From IMG/VR virus record IMGVR_UViG_3300045051_000099, positions 1 to 42,113 of that record: a stretch of DNA of 42,113 nucleotides. One strand, given 5' to 3'. Shown here in pieces: positions 24,162 through 30,813 of the stretch. The translations under genes were made by a program, and so were the position numbers. The stretch comes from a virus. Every line of letters starts with the position of its first letter. Within the stretch, counting starts at the first letter, position 1. The notes under the pieces are model-generated. The model had not been told where the DNA came from. It was given only the letters and a program-made list of their open reading frames with translations, and ran no database searches.

Positions 24162-25666
24162 TTGTTTTCCTTTCTAACAATTCCAATTACCTTGCGTGCA
24201 AACTCGACGCCACGAAGGCCATCCATAAGTCCACGTGTGGTTCGATAGCGCTCTGATACTGTTTCCATAATTGCTTGGTCGATAGTGTCAGCAGCCATTA
24301 CATTCCAGATCGTGACTTTGTGGTTGCTTGATACACGGTGCACTCGGTCTTCGATCTGCTCGATACGATCCGGATCGTAAGGTGAATCAAACATAATCAG
24401 ATCATCAGCAGCGTCAAGGTTGATACCAACACCCATAGTGCCGCTAAGTAAAACCACACGTAGATCGCCGTCTTGGAAATCTCTTTGAATGCCAACACGA
24501 GCAGCATCAGAAGCAGCACCATCGAGAACAGCAGCAGTAATCCCACGGGCACTTAGCTCCGCCTTGAGCCAGTGTAAGACTTTCGAGAACTGCGACGCGA
24601 TGACAACCTTGGCATTGTTATCAGCCATAGAATCGTGCTCCAGAAAACCACGCTCTGCAAAAAACTCAAGAAGCCAATCCAACTTGGCACTCGGCCCACC
24701 CACCACTGGCTCATAACCACGTTCGGTAGTATTCCAACTACAAGCAGATAGCTGGCGGGCACGGATGGCGAAGACCATCGCTTCACCAGACTCTTTCTCT
24801 TCAATTCGCGCGTCGAATAGTTTCGCCGACGACTCTTCTTGCTGGGCTCGATAGGCACTGCGTTGCTCCTTAGTAAGTTCGACCTCGACGTCTACATAAC
24901 GCTTAGGCGGTAGTTGTGGTGCTACTTCAGCCTTAGTCCGGCGAAGCATAAGTTCTTGATCCATAGCTGCCCACCGGGCAGCGTTCTTCAGCCCAGCTGT
25001 TTGCTTGACCGTGCGGGTGCGTGAAACCTTTTGCTCGATGATGTGAAAGTTTTCCTCAAGCCAATTCCAACGATTGGTAGCGACATCGCTTGGTGCCAAG
25101 AAGCGCCAAGTGCCAAAGCGGTTCTCCAACTTACCTCGATCTGGCGTTCCGGACACGGCAACACGGATCGCTCGCTCCGGGATACGAAGCTTAGCTAAAC
25201 CTTTCCAGAAGTTGGTGAGCTTACGCTGATCGTTGATCGGTAGCACCATGTGGCTTTCGTCAATGATCACTGCGTCATACTCATACTCGATAAGTTCAGG
25301 CACACGTGAGATCGCATCGTGGTTAGCTAAGATGATGCTGACCATCTGACCGTTCATGTCTGCCATGCGCTTAGACTTCTGCGCTGATGATCCGCGTGAG
25401 AGATCGATCAGCTGGACGTTGTGGTTGCCCACCATCACCCAGCGTTCGATCGAATCTTTCCAAGTGGTCTGAGCGTTGATGATCGGTGTGATGATCAGGA
25501 TGTTGCCCGGATACTCTAATCGCCCGGCTAACTCAAGTCCACCAAGAACCTCAAGGGTCTTGCCCAGCCCCGGCTGATCCGCCAAGAGCAATCGCTTCTG
25601 TTCAGCGATCCTCTTAGCGGCAACCTTTTGGTAATCGTAAAGAACAGTGTCAAAGATCTTAGACAT
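24158..25666 (-). CDS. SNF2-type superfamily 2 helicase/translocase
   Basis: A 502-residue protein from ATG 25666. It shows the ordered SF2/SNF2 motifs: LLLADQPGLGKT (motif I, residues 26-37), IIDESH (motif II, 134-139), VAVSGTPDRGKLEN (motif III), then a helical insertion, AKVVIASQFSKVL, VVLLSGTMGVGINL and EQIEDRVHR (motifs IV-VI). The length is that of the minimal single-subunit phage members. It probably translocates on duplex DNA to remodel forks or recombination intermediates. I reject an upstream in-frame start since the small zinc-ribbon gene occupies it. Confidence 0.88.
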   Translation of the reverse strand: MSKIFDTVLYDYQKVAAKRIAEQKRLLLADQPGLGKTLEVLGGLELAGRLEYPGNILIITPIINAQTTWKDSIERWVMVGNHNVQLIDLSRGSSAQKSKRMADMNGQMVSIILANHDAISRVPELIEYEYDAVIIDESHMVLPINDQRKLTNFWKGLAKLRIPERAIRVAVSGTPDRGKLENRFGTWRFLAPSDVATNRWNWLEENFHIIEQKVSRTRTVKQTAGLKNAARWAAMDQELMLRRTKAEVAPQLPPKRYVDVEVELTKEQRSAYRAQQEESSAKLFDARIEEKESGEAMVFAIRARQLSACSWNTTERGYEPVVGGPSAKLDWLLEFFAERGFLEHDSMADNNAKVVIASQFSKVLHWLKAELSARGITAAVLDGAASDAARVGIQRDFQDGDLRVVLLSGTMGVGINLDAADDLIMFDSPYDPDRIEQIEDRVHRVSSNHKVTIWNVMAADTIDQAIMETVSERYRTTRGLMDGLRGVEFARKVIGIVRKENK

Positions 25667-25754
25667 ACTTTTCACAGTATCGGCAGGTGGCTGACACGTT
25701 CTCACTCATCTCCATCATTGGATAGTAGTGTTCGCATTGCTCGCAGAAAAACAT
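25659..25754 (-). CDS. 31-residue zinc-ribbon microprotein
   Basis: A 31-residue frame, MFFCEQCEHYYPMMEMSENV followed by SATCRYCEKYV. Two CxxC knuckles (C4/C7 and C24/C27) would bind one zinc. A good AGGAG site precedes ATG 25754, and the stop overlaps the helicase start by 8 bases. Both are signs of a real coupled gene rather than chance. The function is unknown; it is one of several such microproteins in this operon. Confidence 0.7.
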   Translation of the reverse strand: MFFCEQCEHYYPMMEMSENVSATCRYCEKYV

Positions 25755-25777
25755 TTGGTCTCCTTTGGTTGGTTGGT

Positions 25778-26011
25778 TTATTTGCCGACTGATGACTCGT
25801 AGTCGTTGTCGCAGTGGCAGGCGCTCACGGTCATAGAATTACAGCTAGAGCATCCAAGATCCTCAGCTGGCTCGATCTCATTGCCGGTTAGGCAATTGTT
25901 CTCCCGGCATACCGAGATCCGCTTGCCACAATTGCGACAAGGGTTCAGCCATTGATCATCAACATAGCGTTTACGCCCGCTAGTCTCAGTGATCCATACG
26001 TAAGGGCTCAT
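25778..26011 (-). CDS. Small cysteine-rich zinc-binding protein
   Basis: A 77-residue protein with four cysteine pairs/groups: NPCRNCGKRISVCRENNC and LGCSSCNSMTVSACHC. The pattern suits two zinc sites in tandem. It starts at ATG 26011, overlapping the upstream stop as ATGA. The N-terminus (MSPYVWITETSGRKRYV) is a short β-hairpin-like stretch. No enzymatic residues are evident. Confidence 0.68.
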   Translation of the reverse strand: MSPYVWITETSGRKRYVDDQWLNPCRNCGKRISVCRENNCLTGNEIEPAEDLGCSSCNSMTVSACHCDNDYESSVGK

Positions 26012-26271
26012 CGTCTTCTTCTTCTTTCTTCTGGGTCATCCCCGATAGGCTCTGGATCGCCGGTCTCGCTACGCATACCTCTAGTAAAGCCCATAGGTAA
26101 TTCGTTGCGGGATGAGTCAATCGCAAAGTGTGTGCTTGGATCCGCGTCTGGGAAGTGCTCATGCTTGTGCGCATCGCGCCATTGCTTTACAAGCCATTTA
26201 CATTGCTCGTAGTGAGCATCACGCAGATCCATCTCGGCTCCGCATGAGCACCTCTCATAGACGCTCGGCAT
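26008..26271 (-). CDS. Small Cys/His protein with basic tail
   Basis: An 87-residue protein with CSCGAEMDLRDAHYEQC, a C-x-C...H...C zinc-finger pattern, followed by a helical, His-rich segment (QWRDAHKHEHFPDADPSTHF) and an Arg-rich C-terminus (PEERRRRR). Zinc-finger and polybasic ends suggest nucleic-acid binding. The start lies two bases after the stop of the coiled-coil gene, and its stop overlaps the next ATG. Confidence 0.65.
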   Translation of the reverse strand: MPSVYERCSCGAEMDLRDAHYEQCKWLVKQWRDAHKHEHFPDADPSTHFAIDSSRNELPMGFTRGMRSETGDPEPIGDDPEERRRRR

Positions 26272-26273
26272 CT

Positions 26274-26654
26274 TTACTTACGAATGTCCAAGCGTGAGCG
26301 TGAAACTCGCTTATACATCTCTGGGTAATCTTTCAGCGGAAAGTTTTCCTCAATGAAGTCTTTGACTAGCTCGGTCTGACGCCAGCGGGTCATAGAAGCG
26401 ACAACAGCGCCGTTGACGGTGAGATCATCGTTCTTGCCGATGGCATCCTTGATGATGTCATCAATCTCAGACTTGCGAGCGGTGAGCTCCTTGATCTGAT
26501 CGTGTAGGTGCTGGCGCTCAGCCAATAGTTCGTTGGCTAGGATCGGATCTACTGCCTCGACCTGCTTAGCCTCATCCTTGGTTGCCTTTGGCTCGCCGGT
26601 GATCAGCGTGCTCTTAGCCTGAGCAATTAGCTCGTTTAGTTCCTGAGTGTTCAT
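26274..26654 (-). CDS. Coiled-coil protein of the nuclease-partner type
   Basis: A 126-residue protein. Residues 45-75 form a strong coiled coil (ERQHLHDQIKELTARKSEID). The C-terminal half has NGAVVASMTRWRQTELVKDF and ENFPLKDYPEMYKRVSRSRL, a pattern I associate with a small protein usually found near YqaJ/RecB-like nucleases, where it may contact the nuclease or DNA. Here the Cas4-like gene lies about 3 kb downstream in the same operon. The association is inferred from resemblance and context. Confidence 0.65.
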   Translation of the reverse strand: MNTQELNELIAQAKSTLITGEPKATKDEAKQVEAVDPILANELLAERQHLHDQIKELTARKSEIDDIIKDAIGKNDDLTVNGAVVASMTRWRQTELVKDFIEENFPLKDYPEMYKRVSRSRLDIRK

Positions 26655-26938
26655 CCTCTTACCTTTCTTAGGTTGGTTGGTTTTTGATTTGTTGCTATGA
26701 ATTTTTCTAGTTCGTCTTCATGGATGAAGCCGGTGTGTTTTCCATCCGAGCCCTGCCACAGCTCGATGTGATACATGCGTTTCATGTCTCTTGAATGATA
26801 GAAGAATGCTACGACATTTTCCGAGATCCAAGCACCTTGAAACTCAGGGTTGTCGCCGGAGTATTTCTCCCACCCATTACGAGACAGAGCTTCAACGATG
26901 ATACTCGCTAATGCCCTAGCCTTACTTGATCGAGCCAC
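26651..26938 (-). CDS. Hypothetical early protein
   Basis: A 95-residue protein starting at GTG 26938, with GAGGA upstream, overlapping the membrane-protein gene by 17 bases. The N-terminal helix (SSKARALASIIVEALSRNG) and following β-strands (GAWISENVVAFFYHSRDM) form a small α/β domain. No motif is recognised. Its stop overlaps the next start. Confidence 0.62.
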   Translation of the reverse strand: MARSSKARALASIIVEALSRNGWEKYSGDNPEFQGAWISENVVAFFYHSRDMKRMYHIELWQGSDGKHTGFIHEDELEKFIATNQKPTNLRKVRG

Positions 26939-27176
26939 GATAGTTCCTCACAATGTATAGGCCACTAGACAGCGTAATCAACGCCACGCTAATAGACAAT
27001 AGGCCGAGCCGATGTGTTATCAAAATGTGATCTCCCTCGGCCCAGATCGCCACCGGAATGAATGCCACTCCGAGAGCCACACCAAGACCCATAATTACTG
27101 TCTCAAGTAATTTGCCTAGCTTGACTATTCTGTGCTTTACTGGTGTTGGGCGTGGTTGCCCGATCGAATTGCTCAT
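26922..27176 (-). CDS. Two-pass membrane protein
   Basis: An 84-residue protein with a basic N-terminal tail and two hydrophobic segments, about residues 28-47 (VIMGLGVALGVAFIPVAIWA) and 56-76 (LGLLSISVALITLSSGLYIV). Short loops suggest a hairpin in the membrane. It is in the early operon, downstream of a terminator hairpin, so it is unlikely to be the main holin. It may have a host-takeover or exclusion role, but the sequence gives no proof. Confidence 0.65.
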   Translation of the reverse strand: MSNSIGQPRPTPVKHRIVKLGKLLETVIMGLGVALGVAFIPVAIWAEGDHILITHRLGLLSISVALITLSSGLYIVRNYRGSIK

Positions 27177-27196
27177 TCGGTTCCTTTCAGGTTGGT

Positions 27197-27230
27197 GAAA
27201 ATGCTCAGGGTCTCGGCTCTGGGCATTTTC
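27197..27230 (-). terminator. Intrinsic terminator inside the early region
   Basis: GAAAATGC at 27197-27204 pairs with GCATTTTC at 27223-27230, extended inwards by a G-T wobble and a CAG/CTG stem. The minus-strand RNA ends with a U-rich right arm. It lies directly after the stop of the gene at 27233 and may attenuate transcription into the downstream early genes. Confidence 0.75.
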
Positions 27231-27232
27231 TT

Positions 27233-27481
27233 TTACTTGGCTAGTTTCTTATCAAGGATCCGGCGACCCCAGTCATACGGACTGTCTAGGTCATCGTGAT
27301 CAATCTCTATGGTCTCACGCTCGGCATAACCCGATTCGTTCTCAGGGAACCGCATGACATTGGACTCTGGCTCAAAGATCCTACTGATCCAGAAGTTGGT
27401 GGCGTCGTGGTCAATCTGAGCCTCGCCGGTGTCGTGATTGACCTCGACAACCCAGTAAGAGTAGGTAGGTGTCTCGCTCAT
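27233..27481 (-). CDS. Hypothetical acidic early protein
   Basis: An 82-residue acidic protein starting MSETPTYSYWVVEVNHDTGE. It is rich in Asp/Glu, with short β-strands and no motif known to me. It overlaps the upstream gene as ATGA. Strongly acidic small early proteins in phages sometimes mimic DNA or bind host nucleoid proteins, but nothing specific shows that here. Confidence 0.62.
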   Translation of the reverse strand: MSETPTYSYWVVEVNHDTGEAQIDHDATNFWISRIFEPESNVMRFPENESGYAERETIEIDHDDLDSPYDWGRRILDKKLAK

Positions 27482-27906
27482 CGAAGATCCTCCAGTTCAT
27501 ACATAGGCAAATCGCTGATCCATTGCTTGACTTTGGCGGGCAGGTTCAAGCCCGCGCCGTCTACATCCCAGTCATCTATCGGATCCCCGAATTCATAGGT
27601 GTAGCCGAGCTCGCTCCAGATAGCACTCAGGTTCTCTACATCATCGGTTGTAAAGGTGTAAGTGCTGTATTGCTGTGTGTCGGTGTTTTGTAGGCCTTTA
27701 TCATCTACATACATCTGGTAGGCAGACACCTTGATGTCGCCGTAGCCGTCAGTCCATAGGTTGATGTCATACTCTTTGATCTTTTTCCTAGTCTCGAACT
27801 CATACAGATCTTCATCGTGATTCGGGCAGGTAGCAAAATAGCCCTCAGATACATCACTGAACTCGACAGGGGTATTACATCTGGCGCATACGTGGTTGTT
27901 GCCCAT
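27478..27906 (-). CDS. Zinc-ribbon protein with acidic C-terminal domain
   Basis: A 142-residue protein. The N-terminus (HVCARCNTPVEFSDVSEGYF and then ATCPNH) is a CxxC...CxxH zinc ribbon. Residues 45-142 are acidic and β-rich (INLWTDGYGDIKVSAYQMYV, TYTFTTDDVENLSAIWSELG). The ATG at 27906 overlaps the preceding stop. Function unknown. Confidence 0.65.
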   Translation of the reverse strand: MGNNHVCARCNTPVEFSDVSEGYFATCPNHDEDLYEFETRKKIKEYDINLWTDGYGDIKVSAYQMYVDDKGLQNTDTQQYSTYTFTTDDVENLSAIWSELGYTYEFGDPIDDWDVDGAGLNLPAKVKQWISDLPMYELEDLR

Positions 27907-28106
27907 TAGAAAAGCTCCTCTTCGCCAGTCTCGGTGTTCATAACCCAGAAGTCATTGGTTGGCTCTGATTCATCCTTTAGTTCCCAGTCATAGATGTTTT
28001 CATCTAGGCAGGCGATACGCTTGGCCTCTTTGAAACTGGTGGCCTCGACGGTGATCTCTTCCCACGCAATAACTTTGCGCTGGACTTTGTATTCTTGCTT
28101 GCTCAT
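27906..28106 (-). CDS. Hypothetical small early protein
   Basis: A 66-residue α/β protein starting MSKQEYKVQRKVIAWEEITV. The layout of a strand, EATSFKEAKRIACLDENI, then strands is a small ββαβ-like unit similar to many phage early proteins. AAAGGA precedes the ATG. It is coupled to the zinc-ribbon gene downstream by an overlap. No function is assigned. Confidence 0.65.
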   Translation of the reverse strand: MSKQEYKVQRKVIAWEEITVEATSFKEAKRIACLDENIYDWELKDESEPTNDFWVMNTETGEEELF

Positions 28107-28124
28107 TTCGGTTCCTTTCAGTGG

Positions 28125-28733
28125 TTATTTCTTGATTGGTGGGACATCGCCGACAGGGATCGAGATGATCTCTTCATCGGTTAGGCCTAGATTCTGGATC
28201 TGGTTGAGCACTGAGCGCATAGCCAGAGTAAAGCCGATGAAGAAGACCTCGCTCGATTGCGGGCTCTCATAGGCCATCATCGGTGGCACACGATCAACAC
28301 CCTCGCTTGGCTTGCCAGTGGCTTTGCTCCACCATTCGACGTGCTTGCGCTGTTCAGACATAGCAAGCTCAGGGTTCATCTTGTTGAACTTGGTATACCA
28401 GACGTCATAAGCGTTTTCGCTGTTGATCTCGGCTATGGTGCGTAGTGCTTTGGCTTTCTCGTTGTCCTGAGCAACAGACTCGTTGATCGGGATCTCCAGA
28501 TCGGTGCCGGCAGGGACATAACGAACATTGGATCCCTCGTTCTGTTCAAGCCACCTCTGGACACTTGCTTTGCGGTAATACGGACTTGCTCCGATGTAGA
28601 CAACACCAAAAGGTGCCTTGTCTAACCGGCTAGGCATGCGCCAATTGCGGAGTTGATTCATCGTTAGAGTTGTCGCTTCGGACACCTCTTTGGCGGAAAG
28701 TAGTTCGCCATAGGTTGGGTCAAAAATAGTCAA
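28125..28733 (-). CDS. MerR/AlpA-type HTH protein
   Basis: A 202-residue protein. The N-terminal 65 residues (LSAKEVSEATTLTMNQLRNW, then APFGVVYIGASPYYRKASVQ and RWLE) have the winged-helix arrangement of MerR/excisionase-like regulators, in which the tyrosine/arginine pair follows a wing. The rest is helical with no clear motif (SAKEVSE to KPSEGVDRVPPMMAYES). The start appears to be TTG 28733, directly downstream of the repeat-rich block at 28774-28974, which is likely its own operator. It could switch transcription of the operon. Its start and target are inferred. Confidence 0.65.
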   Translation of the reverse strand: MTIFDPTYGELLSAKEVSEATTLTMNQLRNWRMPSRLDKAPFGVVYIGASPYYRKASVQRWLEQNEGSNVRYVPAGTDLEIPINESVAQDNEKAKALRTIAEINSENAYDVWYTKFNKMNPELAMSEQRKHVEWWSKATGKPSEGVDRVPPMMAYESPQSSEVFFIGFTLAMRSVLNQIQNLGLTDEEIISIPVGDVPPIKK

Positions 28734-28773
28734 GATGTGTCATTTCTCTCGGTTTAGGGGTTGTTTTTGGTTG

Positions 28774-28974
28774 TGAGTAAGTGAGTTCAACTCACCTACT
28801 ACTCGGTTTATTTTAGTGTTTTTTTAGTCAAAAAAGCTGAGTAAGTGAGTATTGCTCAAAAAAAACCTTGATAAATCAGGGCACTTTTTAAGTTTTTTGA
28901 AAATCTTACTCTGATCTTAAGAAACTACCTACTCATTCATCATCTACTCAATAGTAGTTGAGTAATGAGTAGGT
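28774..28974. promoter_or_regulatory. AT-rich block with direct and inverted repeats (operator or origin candidate)
   Basis: This segment upstream of the HTH gene holds a 13-base direct repeat TGAGTAAGTGAGT (28774-28786 and 28838-28850), a perfect palindrome GTGAGTT-C-AACTCAC (28781-28795) inside a 12-bp near-perfect inverted repeat (28776-28800), and a nested inverted repeat ACCTACTCATT/AATGAGTAGGT (28927-28937 and 28964-28974) around TACTCAA/TTGAGTA (28945-28951 and 28958-28964). The DNA between (28850-28925) is A/T-rich. It could be the operator of the adjacent HTH protein or an origin with iterons. Its right end overlaps a small gene. Confidence 0.65.
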
Positions 28975-29096
28975 GCTTTACTAGCGAACCGGTTATTTTT
29001 TGGGCTGTTTCGCAGATCTTCGATCTTTCCGCATTTGGGGCAAGCAGACACCGACGTAACATTTGGGCGATTCCATTCGCACGCTAGGCACATCAT
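28944..29096 (-). CDS. 50-residue zinc-ribbon microprotein
   Basis: A 50-residue frame from ATG 29096, MMCLACEWNRPNVTSVSACP followed by KCGKIEDLRNS. C3/C6 and C19/C22 make a CxxC-x12-CxxC zinc ribbon. It lies 6 bases after the stop of the gene upstream. Its last 15 codons run into the repeat block, so the repeat is partly coding. Function unknown. Confidence 0.62.
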   Translation of the reverse strand: MMCLACEWNRPNVTSVSACPKCGKIEDLRNSPKNNRFASKAPTHYSTTIE

Positions 29097-29102
29097 CTAC
29101 GT

Positions 29103-29576
29103 TTACCAACTGGCGTTGTAGTAGAAAGAAAGATCCTCGTAGGCCTCACGGTCAAGCAGGTGCGCCAAAGCTTTTTCGGTGTATTCCAATTGGCTGTAAT
29201 ACCAATCGTCATAACGATCTTTCTCGAATGCGCTGTTATCTCGTAGCAATAGCGACGCTTTCGAATGATCGGCTAACACCTCTCGGACATTGGATAACAA
29301 TTGGCTAAGGATCTCTCTAGGAACCCAGACCTCGCCGGATTCGTAGCCGATCTCATTGCCTAGCCAATCGTGGATAGCGTAGGCCTTGCGCCAATAGGCG
29401 ACATTGACACCGATAGAGATACCGGATTCGCCGTAAAGTTCAAGGCCTAGCGGTAATGATTCTACAATTCGGGCGAATTCGTCAGACTCGGTGAACCCCT
29501 TGTCCAGATCGTAAGGCTTGCTTAGATCGTGGCGCGAAACATACTTGCGCGCCTCAAGATACATGTCTAGTCCCAT
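29103..29576 (-). CDS. Conserved phage protein with 'WRKAYAIHDW' motif
   Basis: A 157-residue protein starting MGLDMYLEARKYVSRHDL. The segment VAYWRKAYAIHDWLGNEIGY is a hallmark of a family widespread in phages, for which no activity is established that I know of. The C-terminal half has helical SNVREVLADHSKASLLLRDN and ends in an aromatic stretch (DDWYYSQLEY). The gene overlaps its neighbours' starts and stops by one base or a few bases, in the early operon. Confidence 0.75.
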   Translation of the reverse strand: MGLDMYLEARKYVSRHDLSKPYDLDKGFTESDEFARIVESLPLGLELYGESGISIGVNVAYWRKAYAIHDWLGNEIGYESGEVWVPREILSQLLSNVREVLADHSKASLLLRDNSAFEKDRYDDWYYSQLEYTEKALAHLLDREAYEDLSFYYNASW

Positions 29577-29797
29577 TAGTTGTTTTCCATTTCTTCTAGG
29601 GCTATCTCAGATAGCCAGTTGATTGTGTCTTTGGTTGTTCCGTCTTGCCAGTAGCGGGCTTGGATACTGCCCATTTGTTCTTGCGTAGGTGTGCCGATCT
29701 CGTTGTCTGCCAGATCGTCGGCAGTAAACAGGTTGCCAATCACGATCTCTTCGGGATCGCATTTTTCTAGATAGGCGATTAGTTCTTTGACTTTCAT
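29576..29797 (-). CDS. Hypothetical acidic early protein
   Basis: A 73-residue protein from ATG 29797, which overlaps the upstream stop as TAATG and has GAAAGGA upstream; the longer frame lacks this. It starts MKVKELIAYLEKCDPEEIVI. This 'helix-LEK-DP-x-x-x-V' opening is common in small phage proteins. The remainder is acidic and helical. Function unknown. Confidence 0.65.
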   Translation of the reverse strand: MKVKELIAYLEKCDPEEIVIGNLFTADDLADNEIGTPTQEQMGSIQARYWQDGTTKDTINWLSEIALEEMENN

Positions 29798-30123
29798 TAG
29801 TTGATCCTTTCTAAACAGGTGTCGCAATGGGTTGAAAATGGGTTAGATCCGGCGATGAGATCCCCGCAGGTTTGGCAGGTGTCGCCGTCATCTGGGCGGG
29901 TAATGCCCCATTCGTTCACTTGAAATTCGGCGGTGTCCCAGTCCATACCCGCTATCTGTAAAGCGTCGGTTATGCCCTCATAAAGGCTGTCGGCGATTAC
30001 GTAAGCGTCGTAGCGGGTTTCGAAATCGTCGCCATTCCAAAAACTAACGGTGATCTGGTGGCCTTGTAGGCGGTTATCAACAACAACCTGCCAAGCGTCG
30101 TCTTTTGTGTTGTAAATAGTCAT
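29797..30123 (-). CDS. Small protein with C-terminal zinc ribbon
   Basis: A 108-residue protein. Residues 1-75 are β-rich (WQVVVDNRLQGHQITVSFWN). The C-terminus, CQTCGDLIAGSNPFSTHCDT followed by C, is a CxxC...CxxC zinc ribbon. It overlaps its upstream neighbour's stop as TAATG. No function is assigned. It resembles the other zinc proteins of this operon in size only. Confidence 0.66.
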   Translation of the reverse strand: MTIYNTKDDAWQVVVDNRLQGHQITVSFWNGDDFETRYDAYVIADSLYEGITDALQIAGMDWDTAEFQVNEWGITRPDDGDTCQTCGDLIAGSNPFSTHCDTCLERIN

Positions 30124-30485
30124 TAGAAGATTCCCTCATAGCGTGGCAAACCTAGATCCTCTAGGCCGTGTTGCTTGAACAAAAGCTCGAAAGTATAGGC
30201 GACATCGTGGGCACGGTCAAAGCCGATACCCGATCCTTTTACCTCGCCGTTAGCGTGGCGTGTTTTGCCTGTAAGCGTCGCAAAAGTCCAGTTTAGGTAA
30301 TAGGACTGAACCTTGTCGTTGTAGACGGTGTAAAGCCTAACGTCGTAGCGGTAAGACAAGTTAGATTCGCTTGTGTGCTTGATGATCACCGAAAGCAACC
30401 CGCCCGCCTTTAGATCGGCGTGGATTGTTTCAAGCATTGTTAGGGCAGACTTTAGGTCTTCTTGCTTTTCTAGTTTTGTAGCCAT
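30123..30485 (-). CDS. Hypothetical early protein
   Basis: A 120-residue protein starting MATKLEKQEDLKSALTMLET. A helical N-terminus is followed by a β-sheet core (YRYDVRLYTVYNDKVQSYYL) and GSGIGFDRAHDVAYTFELLF. The 'GxGxGxxRAHDV' segment recurs in phage and mobile-element proteins. No activity is established that I know of. AAAGGA precedes the ATG. It is the first gene downstream of the structured non-coding region at 30486-30813. Confidence 0.7.
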   Translation of the reverse strand: MATKLEKQEDLKSALTMLETIHADLKAGGLLSVIIKHTSESNLSYRYDVRLYTVYNDKVQSYYLNWTFATLTGKTRHANGEVKGSGIGFDRAHDVAYTFELLFKQHGLEDLGLPRYEGIF

Positions 30486-30565
30486 TTTGCGTGGATCCTT
30501 TCAGGGTTAGTTAGGTGTTGCGATTAGTAGCCTAGTGGCTTAGTTAGCAACTTATGACATTTTTA

Positions 30566-30583
30566 GATAACAGTTTGATAACA
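30566..30583. promoter_or_regulatory. Tandem GATAACA operator-like sites
   Basis: Two copies of GATAACA lie one helical turn apart (11-base spacing), about 80-120 bases upstream of the gene starting at 30485. Such spacing suits cooperative binding of a regulator on one face of the DNA. Confidence 0.4.
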
Positions 30584-30603
30584 AGAATTGGCTAGCCAAA
30601 CAG

Positions 30604-30646
30604 CCCCGCTCACACTGAAAAATTTACTTTTCTTAGTAAAGCGGGG
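30604..30646. other. Compound hairpin in non-coding region
   Basis: CCCCGC (30604-30609) pairs with GCGGGG (30641-30646). Inside it, TTTACT (30623-30628) pairs with AGTAAA (30635-30640). The asymmetric internal loop is A-rich. It could form as RNA or single-stranded DNA. Confidence 0.5.
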
Positions 30647-30710
30647 GTTGTCTAGCAACCCTGCGATTAGGGCAAGCCCCGATCGCCCTGCTAGCCAAGC
30701 ACGCCACACA

Positions 30711-30744
30711 GCACCGCACCATTCCAGCCGTCCCCTTCTAGCCG
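30711..30744 (-). repeat. Early repeat family, copy 1
   Basis: On the minus strand the core reads GGACGGCTGGAATGGTGCGG. It is shared with copies at 31296, 32049 and 32957, all in the same orientation. This copy lies farthest from its downstream gene (226 bases) and lacks the flanking TGAGCA palindrome. Confidence 0.75.
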
Positions 30745-30765
30745 ATCTGCCTGCCCCGGGTAGCC

Positions 30766-30799
30766 AAAAGCCCCGCTAGAGGGGGCTAGCGGGGCTTTT
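30766..30799. terminator. Strong 14-bp bidirectional terminator
   Basis: AAAAGCCCCGCTAG (30766-30779) pairs perfectly with 30786-30799 across a 6-base loop. Tetra-A and tetra-T ends suit termination in both directions. It lies 14 bases after the stop of the Cys-rich gene. Confidence 0.9.
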
Positions 30800-30813
30800 G
30801 GGGCTTGTAGGGG

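Larger units (their letters stand above)
30486..30813. other. 328-bp non-coding region rich in inverted repeats
   Basis: No gene is supported here. Elements in order: a tandem GATAACA 11 bases apart (30566-30572 and 30577-30583); a perfect palindrome TTGGCTAGCCAA (30588-30599); a compound hairpin (30604-30646); GGGTTG/CAACCC (30645-30661); one copy of the early repeat family (30711-30744); and the terminator at 30766-30799. It could contain an early promoter, a structured RNA, or an origin. Confidence 0.7.

Noticed and set aside
28774-28974. A short CRISPR-like array
   Set aside because: Repeat units are 13 bases or less, spacing is irregular, there are no regular spacers, and no cas set is present. 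The Cas4-like nuclease stands alone in a recombination context.
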